Positions 10,311 through 20,004 of a DNA stretch of 64,000 bases are shown here, one piece after another. The position numbers and the translations under genes were made by a program. The notes beneath the pieces are model-generated. The model did no database searches and was not told the DNA's origin. It saw nothing but the letters and a program-made list of their open reading frames with translations. The stretch is from Isoetes taiwanensis (Eukaryota; Streptophyta; Lycopodiopsida; Isoetales; Isoetaceae), in contig JAJEKV010000060.1 of assembly GCA_021234155.1 (NCBI GenBank), positions 744,001 to 808,000 on the forward strand, given 5' to 3'. Position 1 is the first letter of the stretch. Each line of letters opens with the position of its first letter.

Positions 10311-11560
10311 AAAATGACATTGTTTTCCCATTCCCAACATACCCTGATCGAACTATTGTTTATTATCTCACAACTTTATCCACGCGTGGAATTGAATTGA
10401 TATTCTCATTTAGTTCACTCAAATACTGCCCATTGAGTTGCACTTCATTGTGGCACACTATTTCAATAAACTATTATAGTATTTGAATTATTATGCTTTC
10501 ATTACTCAGCATGCGAGCTTGAGAATCATTACATAGAATTGTAGTTTCGAAGGAGGCTTTGTGGATTTCAACTGTCATGGCCTTTTCATATAGGAAGGTT
10601 GAATTTCATGGTACAGAGAAGTTTGCTATCCTATTTGAGGTTATCTTTGCCAAAACTTATATCTAGCTCTCATTACTCATTGTAGGGTGCCTTTTCACTA
10701 AAGATTGGCAAATCATATTACTGGAGTTAGAGATTCATCTTAGTTTTGAATATAACGCAAATAAACTGCTAAAAATAGAAGTCAATTCAAGTCTTGATAT
10801 GGCAACCCAATACTGGTCACAATAGAGAATGGTGCTTGCGTATGCAACTTTCTATGCATGATTTTGACTCTGCATGTTTCTGAGACTATTCCTTGCAGGT
10901 GTAGGTACCCCTAGCATGAAGGTTAGACATTGGCATTAGAGCAAGCATGAATTCGTGTTCACAAAGAATGGATTTGGCATTTAAGGTTGTTCGTTCAGCT
11001 AATCCATTGATACATGGATTCAAAACTATTTATTGTACATTATAAATTGTTTACTGCAAGTTTATATTTTACTATACAACAGAATCTACTATACAGATCT
11101 TGCATGCTTGGTGAACAGTTTATAGAAGCACATCAGTGAACTATACAAAGTCAAGATATACCAGAATTAAGAGCAGACCCCCGACCCGAACATCTTAATG
11201 TTTATGTACTCAACCATGAGTCCAACGTTAACCTTTTGACAGGCTGATGGCATGCGGAAACGTATTATTTCCACTGGTTTATAATATGCTACATATTTCT
11301 TTAAGCACTTCCTTTGTGCCTTTGGTTAGTATTCTGCAGGTTTTGTAGATTAATCATGTTTGCTGGTTCATTGCTCCTGGTATTCTGCCTTTTTATCTTC
11401 CAGGTTTGCATATATGCTCGTCTCCTGCCCATACCTGCAAATTTAAATGTAACATGATGTTATACTGTGTATCTTAACATAATCATTGTTGACAGATGCT
11501 ATGGATTAGTTTTTAAACAGCGGACATCAGAACCAAACCTCGGAATCAAAACATGCATAC
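10311..11560. other. no gene seen
   Basis: AT-rich sequence with many stops in all frames. Phrases resembling splice donors and acceptors are present but do not bound any convincing coding stretch. I see no repeat longer than a few tens of bases. Confidence 0.4.
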
Positions 11561-11639
11561 TGCTATTGGATGTATATGTTAGGGTAGAAGCACAATATAG
11601 TGTATCAAAAAAGTCTTAATTCGAACTACTATAGTAGTT

Positions 11640-11880
11640 AGAAAAATAGTGGGAATGTCAGGTGGTATTTTGAATTTTCCGAAACTAACGGAGAGAGGGA
11701 GGGATCGGGACGAAATAGCAAGAATGGGAGGGAGGGAATTCTTTTTTTTGCCGACTCTTTCCGGGCTCAGATCATTCAACGTCCCACCTCGCCACGCCTA
11801 AAAAGCGGCATCAAGTTTTCTCCTCCATCTTTTCCCTCGGGTTGTTCTTAGGCATCATGCACGTTCTTGTTCTTTTTCTT
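11640..11880 (+). promoter_or_regulatory. possible promoter and 5' leader of the 12.3-15.1 kb gene
   Basis: A GA-rich stretch (about 11688-11740) is followed by a CT-rich stretch (about 11800-11850). This purine-to-pyrimidine change is common around plant transcription starts. It lies about 500 bases before the first ATG-bearing exon of the gene at 12347. No clear TATA box was found at a fitting distance. The call is based on composition only. Confidence 0.25.
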
Positions 11881-12346
11881 GTTCTAAATCTTATTCTATT
11901 GCATTAGCCGTCTTCTCGGTCTTCACACTAATGCTCTTTGTTTTAATCACCATAAGGCATAAAATTTGAAGGCTGTTAATTCTCTAGTTAAATTTGAGAG
12001 AAGAGGACTCGACCTAATTCATATTCTTTATATTGAGTGCTCGAGATAACTTGAGTGACTTTATGATCTTCTTCTCTAAATTCTTACCATAACTATTAAG
12101 TATTTTTAGCATACCTCATGTAATTTGTGAACATGCTTTGTGTAAGTGAATAATGTAGGCTTGTTGACTTGTTGAATAATCTTTCTTTGAGTTCATCTTT
12201 TTAGGCGAGGAAAATATAGGATCAGAATAGCTCTTATGGACCAAAATCGTCTCTAGCCAATTGTTACAAAATATTTACATTTGATTCAAGCATTTCTTTA
12301 ATTCTAGCCAATCTTTAAACTCTGTCTTAATATGTTTACGGATCTC

Positions 12347-15090
12347 ATGGAAGAAGTACCAAACGATGCAATTCCAAATTTGAGCAAACAAAGGTTTGAC
12401 CTTTAAGGAGTTATATAAATCAGGAGGATAAGAATGTTGATGAGAATGACATCACGAAAGATGTGGGGTCCAAAGGTAAAATGGTAAGTCTTGTTATAGG
12501 TTCAGATTATTGAAGGAAAACAAGAAGGAAGAGTTTCTATCATTGTATACAAAAATACATGATCGTAAGAAGGTTTTAGGAGGCGGTGCCTCAAGCATTG
12601 GCGATAGCATTTCTCTTACATTGCAATGGCCGCGGGAAATAAACTGGATGAGCTTCTACAAGCATGCAAAGTCAGCTGCAAAGAGTAGAGCACTTTCAAA
12701 CAATGATTATGAGGATGGGCTGGAAAACGTTACAACAAATGTTATTCCTCAATTGACAATGTCTCCAATTGCGCCAGTGCTTGTTGATAAGCCCACTTCA
12801 CAAATCTATGTTAGCTCTAATGTGACATGTAAGACCCAGGTGAATGATGCCAATTACGCAAAAAAAATACCAGGTACTATTTGATTGCTGTTTTTATTTT
12901 TTTATTTTTCTGCAGTACATTCTTAGCTAAATCTAAAATCGTTGTTGTATTCATAGTTAGAAGCATGTGCTTGTATATTTTGTAAGTCAAACCTGAACTT
13001 GCAGTTAACTCATAGATAAAAGCATGCATTTGTGAGTTGCAGCTACAAGCTTAAGCACATGTTCTAGTTAATGTTTACTACCATCTTAATCATTCCAGTC
13101 ACAGTTGCAATTGCGGTGGAAGCTTACGATTGTTTGTTGTAGATGTGTCATGCCTTACTATTCTGATCTCGATCCTCGACCATGGTGCACCATTTTAGTA
13201 GTTGCAGATTCATACGGTCATAGTGAGAGAGTGTGTCATGCGATTCGCGACTTCCGACTTTGAAGCTTGTGTCCCATAGGTCAAAGTCACAACTTGCAGC
13301 TTGAAGCTTGTGTCCCATAGGTCGATTCGACTTCCGGCTTCGGAAGGCGTGTGTCATAGGTCAATCATCGACTTGCGACTTGAAGCTTCACATCCCATAG
13401 GTCAAAGTTTCTGACTTGCAACTTGTGTCTTATAGCTGCAAGTTAATGGCGATCAATTGTTTATCTAATTTATTCAATATTCTAATTTAGTGTCTCTTTG
13501 TGTTTTAGAGATGTCGAGGATATTGGAGGAATGGATTTCTATTGCAGAACATGATGTGAACAAGCTGACTATCGAACTGCAACTAAGTGACGAAAAGTGC
13601 AGTGTCGTCAAAGAAAATATTAAAGGTTTGGAAGCTAGGCAGGTTAGTGTGGCCAATGAGATTAAGAAGTACCAAGATTTGTGCACAAAGCTCTCAAGTC
13701 TGCAAAAGAAGGAGGGTGTTGAGGCGATGAATTGACTTGCAAGAAAGAGATCTTGAAGAATTGGGTGTAGCTTTGAAGCAAGCTCTCGATGACTTCTTGA
13801 ATTTAGAGATTTCTAGAGATGTCGAGTTGGAGCAGCTAAACAAATTGAGGCCCTGCCTTATGAGGCTGTTGGCATCTCGATCCAACATGTGCAAACCTTT
13901 TGAGTTCGATCCTTGTTTGCCTACCCAAACACCGATCGTTGTTCATAGTATGAAGGAAGATTTGAGCATTAATTTGAATGAAGCATGCCCATTTTGTAAC
14001 AAGGTCCTGACATTGGATGATATGCTCTTGCCAATCATTATTGTGGAGTGTAGACATGCATATCATGTGCATGTTGCGTAGTGCATTTCGTGTAGCATCT
14101 TCCCATGCCATTATTTTCTCGAATGAATTTTTCTAATGATTTTTTTTTTTTTTTTTTGCAGTTGCTCTACAATATGTTGTTATACCGATTGTGGATATAA
14201 CATGTCAAAATCATGGCTGTCTTTTCTTGGATTAAAGGGGTGCCAGGAGTCCAACATTAGCATAACCCTAGATTCGCACGGTTGGTTGTATTCATTATTT
14301 TCAGCTCACACAAGATAACTTAATGAATGTTACTTGCATATGGAAACAGAGAAATCGAGAATGAAAGGTGTTAGCTCCACCCCGGCCTCCATATCATATC
14401 CCAAGGAACATAATCTTATGCCGAGACGTTTGAGCACTGCATTAACAACTGGGAAGGGTGCTATGGACATTATTTCTTACAAAGAGCAGAAGGACAATGA
14501 TGGTAACAAATCTAAAAATGTTTTCTAATGTGCAGGATTTATTGCAGCTTCTAAAAAGCATGACCATGTATATGTTCTTCACATTTGCAAAACACAGATA
14601 GTCAAGGACAATCAGCAACTGGTTTGGAATTGCACGATAGTTGTACAACTCTGATGTCTTTTGAGCCAAACACTGCAATCTTGAGTCATCCAGGTAATTA
14701 TATGTTCAAATGGACTAGCTTTTCAAATGTTGTTGCATAGCAATGATTTTTTATTTATGTACATCTAGATATTCAAGGCCACTCATCAAAGATAGGTACT
14801 GCTGTGGAAGCTGAAGGTAAAAACAAAGAGTTGATATTTCACGAAGAGAATGAGCCAAAGACGACAATGATATCACCAGGTAATGCATGTTTGGACAAAC
14901 TAGGTTTCTGCAGGTTATCTGGGATTTCATACTTTTTCAACTGGACATTGAAGTCAGAGTTTAATTACCATGGAGATTAAGACTGTGGAGATCCAGAACA
15001 GAGCTTTAAGCCTTCGCAACCATGAAGATTACGAAACTATACTGATGGAATGCTGAAAATATGCTTACAACAGGTCTGTTTGAAATCTAG
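12347..15090 (+). pseudogene. multi-exon gene or pseudogene: coiled coil plus RING-like finger, symmetric exons
   Basis: I infer exons at 12347-12872, 13509-14077, 14162-14280, 14350-14502, 14598-14693, 14769-14879 and 15074-15090, all with GT-AG borders and compatible phases. The last gives Gly-Leu-Phe-Glu-Ile-stop. Exon 1 reads through with two one-base frame changes (near 12398 and 12508). Exon 2 has a Leu/Glu/Lys-rich coiled coil, a frame change near 13735, and then a Cys/His cluster. The cluster is Cys-Pro-Phe-Cys, later Glu-Cys-Arg-His-Ala-Tyr-His-Val-His, which after the 84-base intron continues Ala-Cys-Ser-Thr-Ile-Cys-Cys, Asp-Cys and then Trp-Leu-Ser-Phe-Leu-Gly. This resembles RING-like fingers of plant proteins with a trailing Trp-x-x-Ser-Phe-Gly, but I cannot name the family. 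Three frameshifts suggest a pseudogene, unless they are assembly errors. Confidence 0.6.
13247..13440. repeat. minisatellite inside the first intron
   Basis: Four to five imperfect units carry GACTT(C/G)CGACTT or a relative, GAAGCTT(G/C), TGTCCCATAGGTC and a short connector, with spacing of about 45-60 bases. The units are diverged but keep the phrase CCCATAGGTC. They lie in the intron between exons 1 and 2 of the 12.3-15.1 kb gene (12873-13508) and do not alter its splice sites. Confidence 0.7.
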
Positions 15091-16624
15091 AAGATGCCAA
15101 GCGCACTAATATTGTGCCTTGGAATGCCAGAGGTTCTGTTAGCCTTGATATGCATTGGAATGATAGCTAACGATATTGGTCTTGCAGATTAATTTGTAGT
15201 TCCTATACATCATATAATCCATGGAAGGAGAACAAGCAGGAGTTTTAGTTCAGTGCACCTTCCTGTATCATTTGGATAGTTCAATCTCTCTCTAGAATAG
15301 CGCTTGAAGGAGATTTAATGATCTAGACATTGCCTATCAATAACAATTTCTGGTTGTTAGTAAAGTTAAGTTGTGACATGTTCAGTTTTTGTCAGCTTTT
15401 TATTTTCTATTGCATAGTTCAAATTTGGACATGCTTGCAGTTTATATTGAGCAATACGAGATCCGGGTCTCAGCTTACAGACTGGGAACTTTAGATAACT
15501 TGCAAATAGATTGGGTCTCAACTTGCAAGCAGACTAGGAGCTTTAGATAACTTGCAAGTAGACTGGGTCGGGTCAGATATATGTGCTATGATATAGTTCG
15601 CATAGTCACTTTGTTTCATTGGCAATACACCACATGAACTAGAAAGCCACTGACCATTCATATTTCTTTGAGCCTTCACATAGTGTAGAAAGATACACCG
15701 AGTAATTTTTTATTCATAGAGTTGTTTACCCACATTACCATCTTGGGTTGTTTTTGCAGGCTTCCTAGGTGAATAATTTGAACTGCCATTTGGTTTAACC
15801 ACTCAAATCAAGAGTTGCATTTTGAAAATGTTATCAAACAATCATGAATCAAGTAGTCACTAAACTCATTATAACATCTCTTTTACCTTACTTGATCCAT
15901 TCACAACTGCTAAACATGTTTTTCCCATATCTAATGTCTTGATGGTTATTTGTCATGTATTTCTATTCTTTTTTGGCACTTTAAAAGCATTGGCACCCTT
16001 CAATTTCAACGCAACAAATGACTAATACTTTACTAATCTTCTAGCATTCTTGACTTAAACGCAATAACCTTTTCAAGGCAATAATACATCCATGCCTTCT
16101 ATTTATTTCTTTCTATCTTTCCAAATTTAGCCAGACATTGACCATGCTACTACGATGCCATGGCTTGATACATCCAAATCTAATGCCAATACCACTAATG
16201 AAACATAGAAGATATTATTGCGCCCACACACAAAATCTAAATCTTTTGAATTCTACGTCGAAAAAATCTATCCTTATACATTGCACTCACCAATATGACA
16301 CCCTTTTTTTGTCGGATTGATTTTTGCCCTTCCAATAAAAACTACACAATATCCTAGACCAACACATTTGAGATACACAACTTGGAAATGTATGTTCAAG
16401 AACCCTACTCATCAACAAACTTGGAAATGTATGTTCAAGAACCTACTCATCAACATAATAAACTGTCGAGCGAGATAAAGTATTGCTGTCGTCGACAAGG
16501 ATCTAAATTCGGTTCTGATAACGAAGGAGATGCAAAAGTAGACAAAACAAAGCATTTAGAAAAAACGTAGTTCTTTACTGGTCTGGTATGACACCAAAGT
16601 TTATTGCTAGAAATAAGTGACAGA
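15091..16624. repeat. intergenic, with two short tandem duplications
   Basis: No gene is apparent. A duplicated unit of about 50 bases lies at 15466-15568 (phrases CTTTAGATAACTTGCAA and AGACT(A/G)GG appear twice). A second duplication of about 40 bases lies at about 16380-16456 (TTGGAAATGTATGTTCAAGA appears twice). The open frame across the second one is a by-product of the duplication. The rest is AT-rich. Confidence 0.6.
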
Positions 16625-16962
16625 TCTATACTTTTTGCTTTCTTCAATTGTTCCATTTTGCAGACTCATAACATGCATACCATGTATCTGTATGAGACTT
16701 GAACAAGTTATTTACGTTTTATTATGGTTACTATCATTGCCTTACCTTGCATCGTTGTATTAGTAAGCATATTAGGCCAAATTTTGGAATTCGCTTGTAA
16801 GCATATATGAGATCAGGTGCTTCCATTCCTTTCGGGCCACATTTTGGAATTTCCCTATTGACATTTCCTTGGGTCAAATCTCTTACTTTTAAATACCTAG
16901 GAAAAGAATTTCGATTGAACTTGAAAACTTCAAAGCCCGGCAACGCCGGGCACCATAACTAG
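16625..16962 (+). mobile_element. short non-autonomous Helitron (candidate)
   Basis: The 3' end is typical of plant Helitrons: a 7-base-pair GC hairpin (GCCCGGC, loop AAC, GCCGGGC at 16935-16951), then seven bases, then CTAG followed by T. The nearest matching 5' end is TCTATACTTT at 16625, preceded by A, which fits the known TC start and A/T insertion site. The enclosed 338 bases have no coding capacity. The 3' end is well supported. The 5' end is my choice among weaker alternatives: a TCTACTATAC near 11090, also preceded by A, would make a much longer element containing the 12.3-15.1 kb gene. Confidence 0.6.
16935..16962 (+). terminator. Helitron 3' terminal hairpin and CTAG end
   Basis: The perfect GCCCGGC/GCCGGGC stem with a three-base loop and the CTAG end seven bases later mark where rolling-circle replication of a Helitron would stop. 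The next base is T, as expected for insertion between A and T. Confidence 0.7.
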
Positions 16963-17614
16963 TTTACAATTAGACGCGCTATCCATTACAACCTGAAATA
17001 TTCCCTTCGGTCCAAAACTCTCTATCACAGCCTTTGTTTTCTGAAACGCTCCTAAGGCATTTAACACTTGACATCTCGGCTATTATCCCACGCTTCCCGC
17101 TGCACAAATCTCACTTAGCTACTAACTCTGTCTGTAAGAAGGAAGAAGAGAAAGGTGGGGTTAGGGTGGGGTTAATCCTAGGAAGGACTAAGTGGGTAAA
17201 CCATTACCTTAACCTGAGGCGAATCGTTAGTCACACAGGCAATAGGCACACAAATGTTAGTCACGCATAGAACATCTTCTTATAACTTACTGTGATTCAG
17301 GGATGATCAATCCCTCACCCGGGTTCACACATATATCGTTCCGGACACGACGATACGTTCACATACCAATAACCTGGTATGCACGTTGCTTTACCGCCCA
17401 TCCCTTCGGCAACGCAAAGGGGCAGGTTCTTTCATACAGGTTCATTCTTTAATGTTTTATTATATTTGCAAACACAAACACAAAGAATCAATAATAAAAT
17501 AAAACATGTAAGCTTTTTGACAAACTACTAAACAAAAGAAAAGATAACTCCAAACCAACAGAAACTCCAAAGATCCGTCTCTGGCTACCCACCAAAGGAT
17601 CTTCTACGTGCAGT
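16963..17614. other. no gene seen
   Basis: The stretch between the Helitron end and the LINE tail holds short frames only. It includes several GGTT/ACC-rich phrases near 17150-17420 and no recognisable repeat or RNA gene. Confidence 0.4.
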
Positions 17615-17990
17615 CTTTTTTTTTTTTTGAAGAACTGTGTCAGCAATATATTAAAAGAATGGTAATGTTACAAAGCAAGTGAGGAGGAAGGAGAACTGCC
17701 CCAAAGAGACAGTGATACCTCGACACTCCACAACAACTGCAACTCTACTGCTGTACAAACTGGCCATCACCATCTACCACACCCAAGAAGTCCCGCCAAA
17801 TGGAAAACTTCCGCTCTACTAATCCCGGGAACACCAAAAAGCTTTGAAATAGCTTGTACCTGAGTCGAGGAATCAGAGAGGCTGCAGGCTGCTGAATCCC
17901 CTGAAAGATCCACAACCACCGCCGCTTCCAAATCAACCACACCAACCAAGCCACGCACAGATGCAAGGCTTGCTACCGTACGAGCAGTCT
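17615..17990 (-). mobile_element. LINE 3' end fragment, minus strand
   Basis: A T run at 17615-17628 is the poly(A) tail read from the other strand. Upstream on the minus strand (17745-17966) the frame contains Ala-Trp-Leu-Val-Trp-Leu-Ile-Trp-Lys-Arg-Arg-Trp followed by Ile-Phe-Gln-Gly. This matches the end of plant LINE ORF2 after the zf-RVT region. The same Trp-Leu-Ile-Trp-x-Ile-Trp block occurs in the 56 kb LINE, so the two probably belong to related families. The copy is 5'-truncated to about 0.4 kb. Confidence 0.65.
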
Positions 17991-18489
17991 TATCTGACCA
18001 CTGTCCACCTTTTCTGCGATATCTCTCTAACCGTAAGGAGTTACGAGAGGTGGCACCCCAATTCTGAAACTAGACTCCGAGGGCTTTCCAGAATACTTAA
18101 GATTGCTCCATTCTGATAATCGCTCGCCGAGATTTGACCCCTTTTTTTTAAATACTATATGCCTTTTCTAAAATTAGAACAATATCCTCTCCTTTTCAAT
18201 AATAGAGAATATCTTTCTATTCTTACAAATTCTTATCTAATTTATCTCGTCTAATCATAGCTTCACTATTTTAGTTCAGGTATTACCTCTATTTTCCTCA
18301 GATACATACCGTACCTTAGTATAGACACCCATATTCAATTTGTTTCCCAACCGTTGCAATTCTTTTAAATATTCCTAACCTGAGGTTAAGAATGAAAATT
18401 ATTTACTTATCCCTCAACCCCCTAAGTGTGTTACATTTTCTGAAAAATCCAATCTCATGTCACCTGATCAGTTTTAGTTTCCATGGTCT
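17991..18489. other. no gene seen
   Basis: AT-rich stretch between the LINE fragment and the hAT relic. No reading frame continues the hAT protein here, so the transposase C-terminus (the dimerisation region) is absent. Confidence 0.4.
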
Positions 18490-19486
18490 TCAAAAATACT
18501 TCGCCCCCTGGGTACACACGATCATGAAGTTTATAAGATGGTCCTTGTTTACATTGCTCCAACCATAAGTCACTAGTGAAGTCGGCCTGGCTTCAGTGAC
18601 ATGACACAACTTCATCTCTGCCCTCTCGACCATTTTCCCGTGTATTTCATCGACCATTTTGTTATTCGCATGCTTGTATGAAGGCAACCTGAATGCTAAC
18701 CCCGCTTTGGCAACTTCTTGGAAGGCTTCTTTCATTGCTTTATGTTCTAAGACATGTGGAGATAATCGGGCATATAAAAATGCCTCTACGACCTTCAATT
18801 GTGTCTTCTTCAGTTGCTCTGATGTTAAACACTGGTCAACCCTCTGTTGCTTAGTCTGTCTTTCCACTATTTCAATTGTCTCTGCCATTCTTTTTCCGCC
18901 GGTGCTTAACCTTATTGACCCTAGTCCACCCTCTGGTTGGTACAGTGGCACTGCAGAAGGGGTAGTGTAATTGATCTCTTCTGTTTGGCATGGTTCTTGA
19001 CTATCCCTTGGCTATGTTCTTTTGCTGGTGCTCTTTTTTTGAGACAACACCTCAATTGCATCTTGTCGTAGGTCGGCAGATGCAGCACAAGTTTGCATCC
19101 CAATTTTAGAGTCCCGTAAATTATGAGCTCGAATTCTTGTCGCAGATCCATTTATTGATTTGTACCCACAAAATACACATTGCCACTCATTCTGACCAAA
19201 CTCCTTCACAAATCCCCACTCTGGACCTCTCCTTCGACCACCAAAATTTCGACATACACGTCTTCCATGTGCTGCTGCAACCCCCTTTGGCCCTGCTATG
19301 ATCATGCGACGCCTCCGCACCCCTAGATGATGATGCATGACCCCTGGCGGCGCCTGATGTAGATGCATGACCAGCTGCCATTCCTGCTGCTAAAATTACT
19401 CTCTGTTCTGCTATTCGAAAGACTCCGTAATCGTTCGAACTAAAGGCCGACATGTATATATGCGAAGGCGCAAACTCACTACGCAT
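18490..19486 (-). pseudogene. hAT transposase N-terminal half (BED finger plus DUF659), dead
   Basis: Reading from 19486 leftward, an Ala/Ser/His-rich start shifts frame into a BED-type zinc finger (Trp-Gly-Phe-Val-Lys-Glu-Phe, then Trp-Gln-Cys-Val-Phe-Cys-Gly and a distal Arg-Ala-His; about 19130-19220). After a stop and another frame change, a long frame (18490-18951) carries the DUF659 signature Gly-Trp-Ser-Asn-Val followed by Leu-Ile-Asn-Phe-Met. The acidic residue expected just before Gly-Trp-Ser is Tyr here (TAT), which would remove a catalytic Asp. The product is cut off soon after this block. hAT enzymes excise and reinsert DNA; this copy cannot. Confidence 0.8.
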
Positions 19487-19823
19487 ATGTTACATTAACA
19501 TTTCGTTCGAGTGTAAGGAGGGAAGGACAAGAACCTATAGGTCTCTAAGGAACAGGGTAGGAACCCAAGGTTGGAAAACTCTGGGAAGGAATAATCTCAC
19601 TTCACATATTCTGGCGTCAGGCCCCGAACACAAAACCCACACCTCAAAGGCTGACCGTTTCCCAAGGAGTATGTTTACTCAACCTGGTAGTCAACGTTCG
19701 AGAGGTGAATTCTAAGGCTAAACACGTTTTTCTTATATATAGTAATACAACTGCTTAAAATAGACCAAACAGTGGCACAAAAACTTTTTTTCCCTTAACA
19801 AAATACCTTAAAATATGTTGCAA

Positions 19824-19862
19824 ATTTTCGCGTAAGCGAAACTGTTTCGCTTACGCGAAAAT
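19824..19862. repeat. perfect 39-base palindrome with TTCGCGTAAGCGAAA core
   Basis: A 19-base arm (19824-19842, ending GCGTAAGCGAAAC), one central T, and the exact reverse complement (19844-19862). There is no mismatch. It lies about 340 bases beyond the 5' end of the hAT coding region on the side where subterminal transposase-binding repeats would be expected. Confidence 0.9.
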
Positions 19863-19910
19863 AATTTACCATAAACGAAGTCAACAGTTTTGCTTCGCGA
19901 AGTTTGAACA

Positions 19911-19996
19911 TTTTTGCGTAAGCAAAACTGCAGTTTCGCTTATGCGAAAGTTTTTGCACTTCGCGTAAGCGAAACTGCAGTTTCGCTTATGCGAAA
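19911..19996. repeat. two further related palindromes with CTGCAG centres
   Basis: Palindrome two (19911-19950) and palindrome three (19960-19995) both centre on CTGCAG and use the same GCGTAAGCGAAA/TTTCGCTTATGC arms as the perfect one at 19824. The third has a single mismatch over 18-base arms (TTACGC against TTATGC). The second has a few. With the first palindrome they form a cluster of three stem-forming units in about 170 bases. Confidence 0.85.
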
Positions 19997-20004
19997 ATTT
20001 CTCG

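Noticed and set aside
14079-14081. In-frame TAG ending the finger-bearing frame as the true end of the gene
   Set aside because: An 84-base GT-AG intron with a long T tract starts one base before it, and the spliced continuation adds the remaining Cys residues of the finger.
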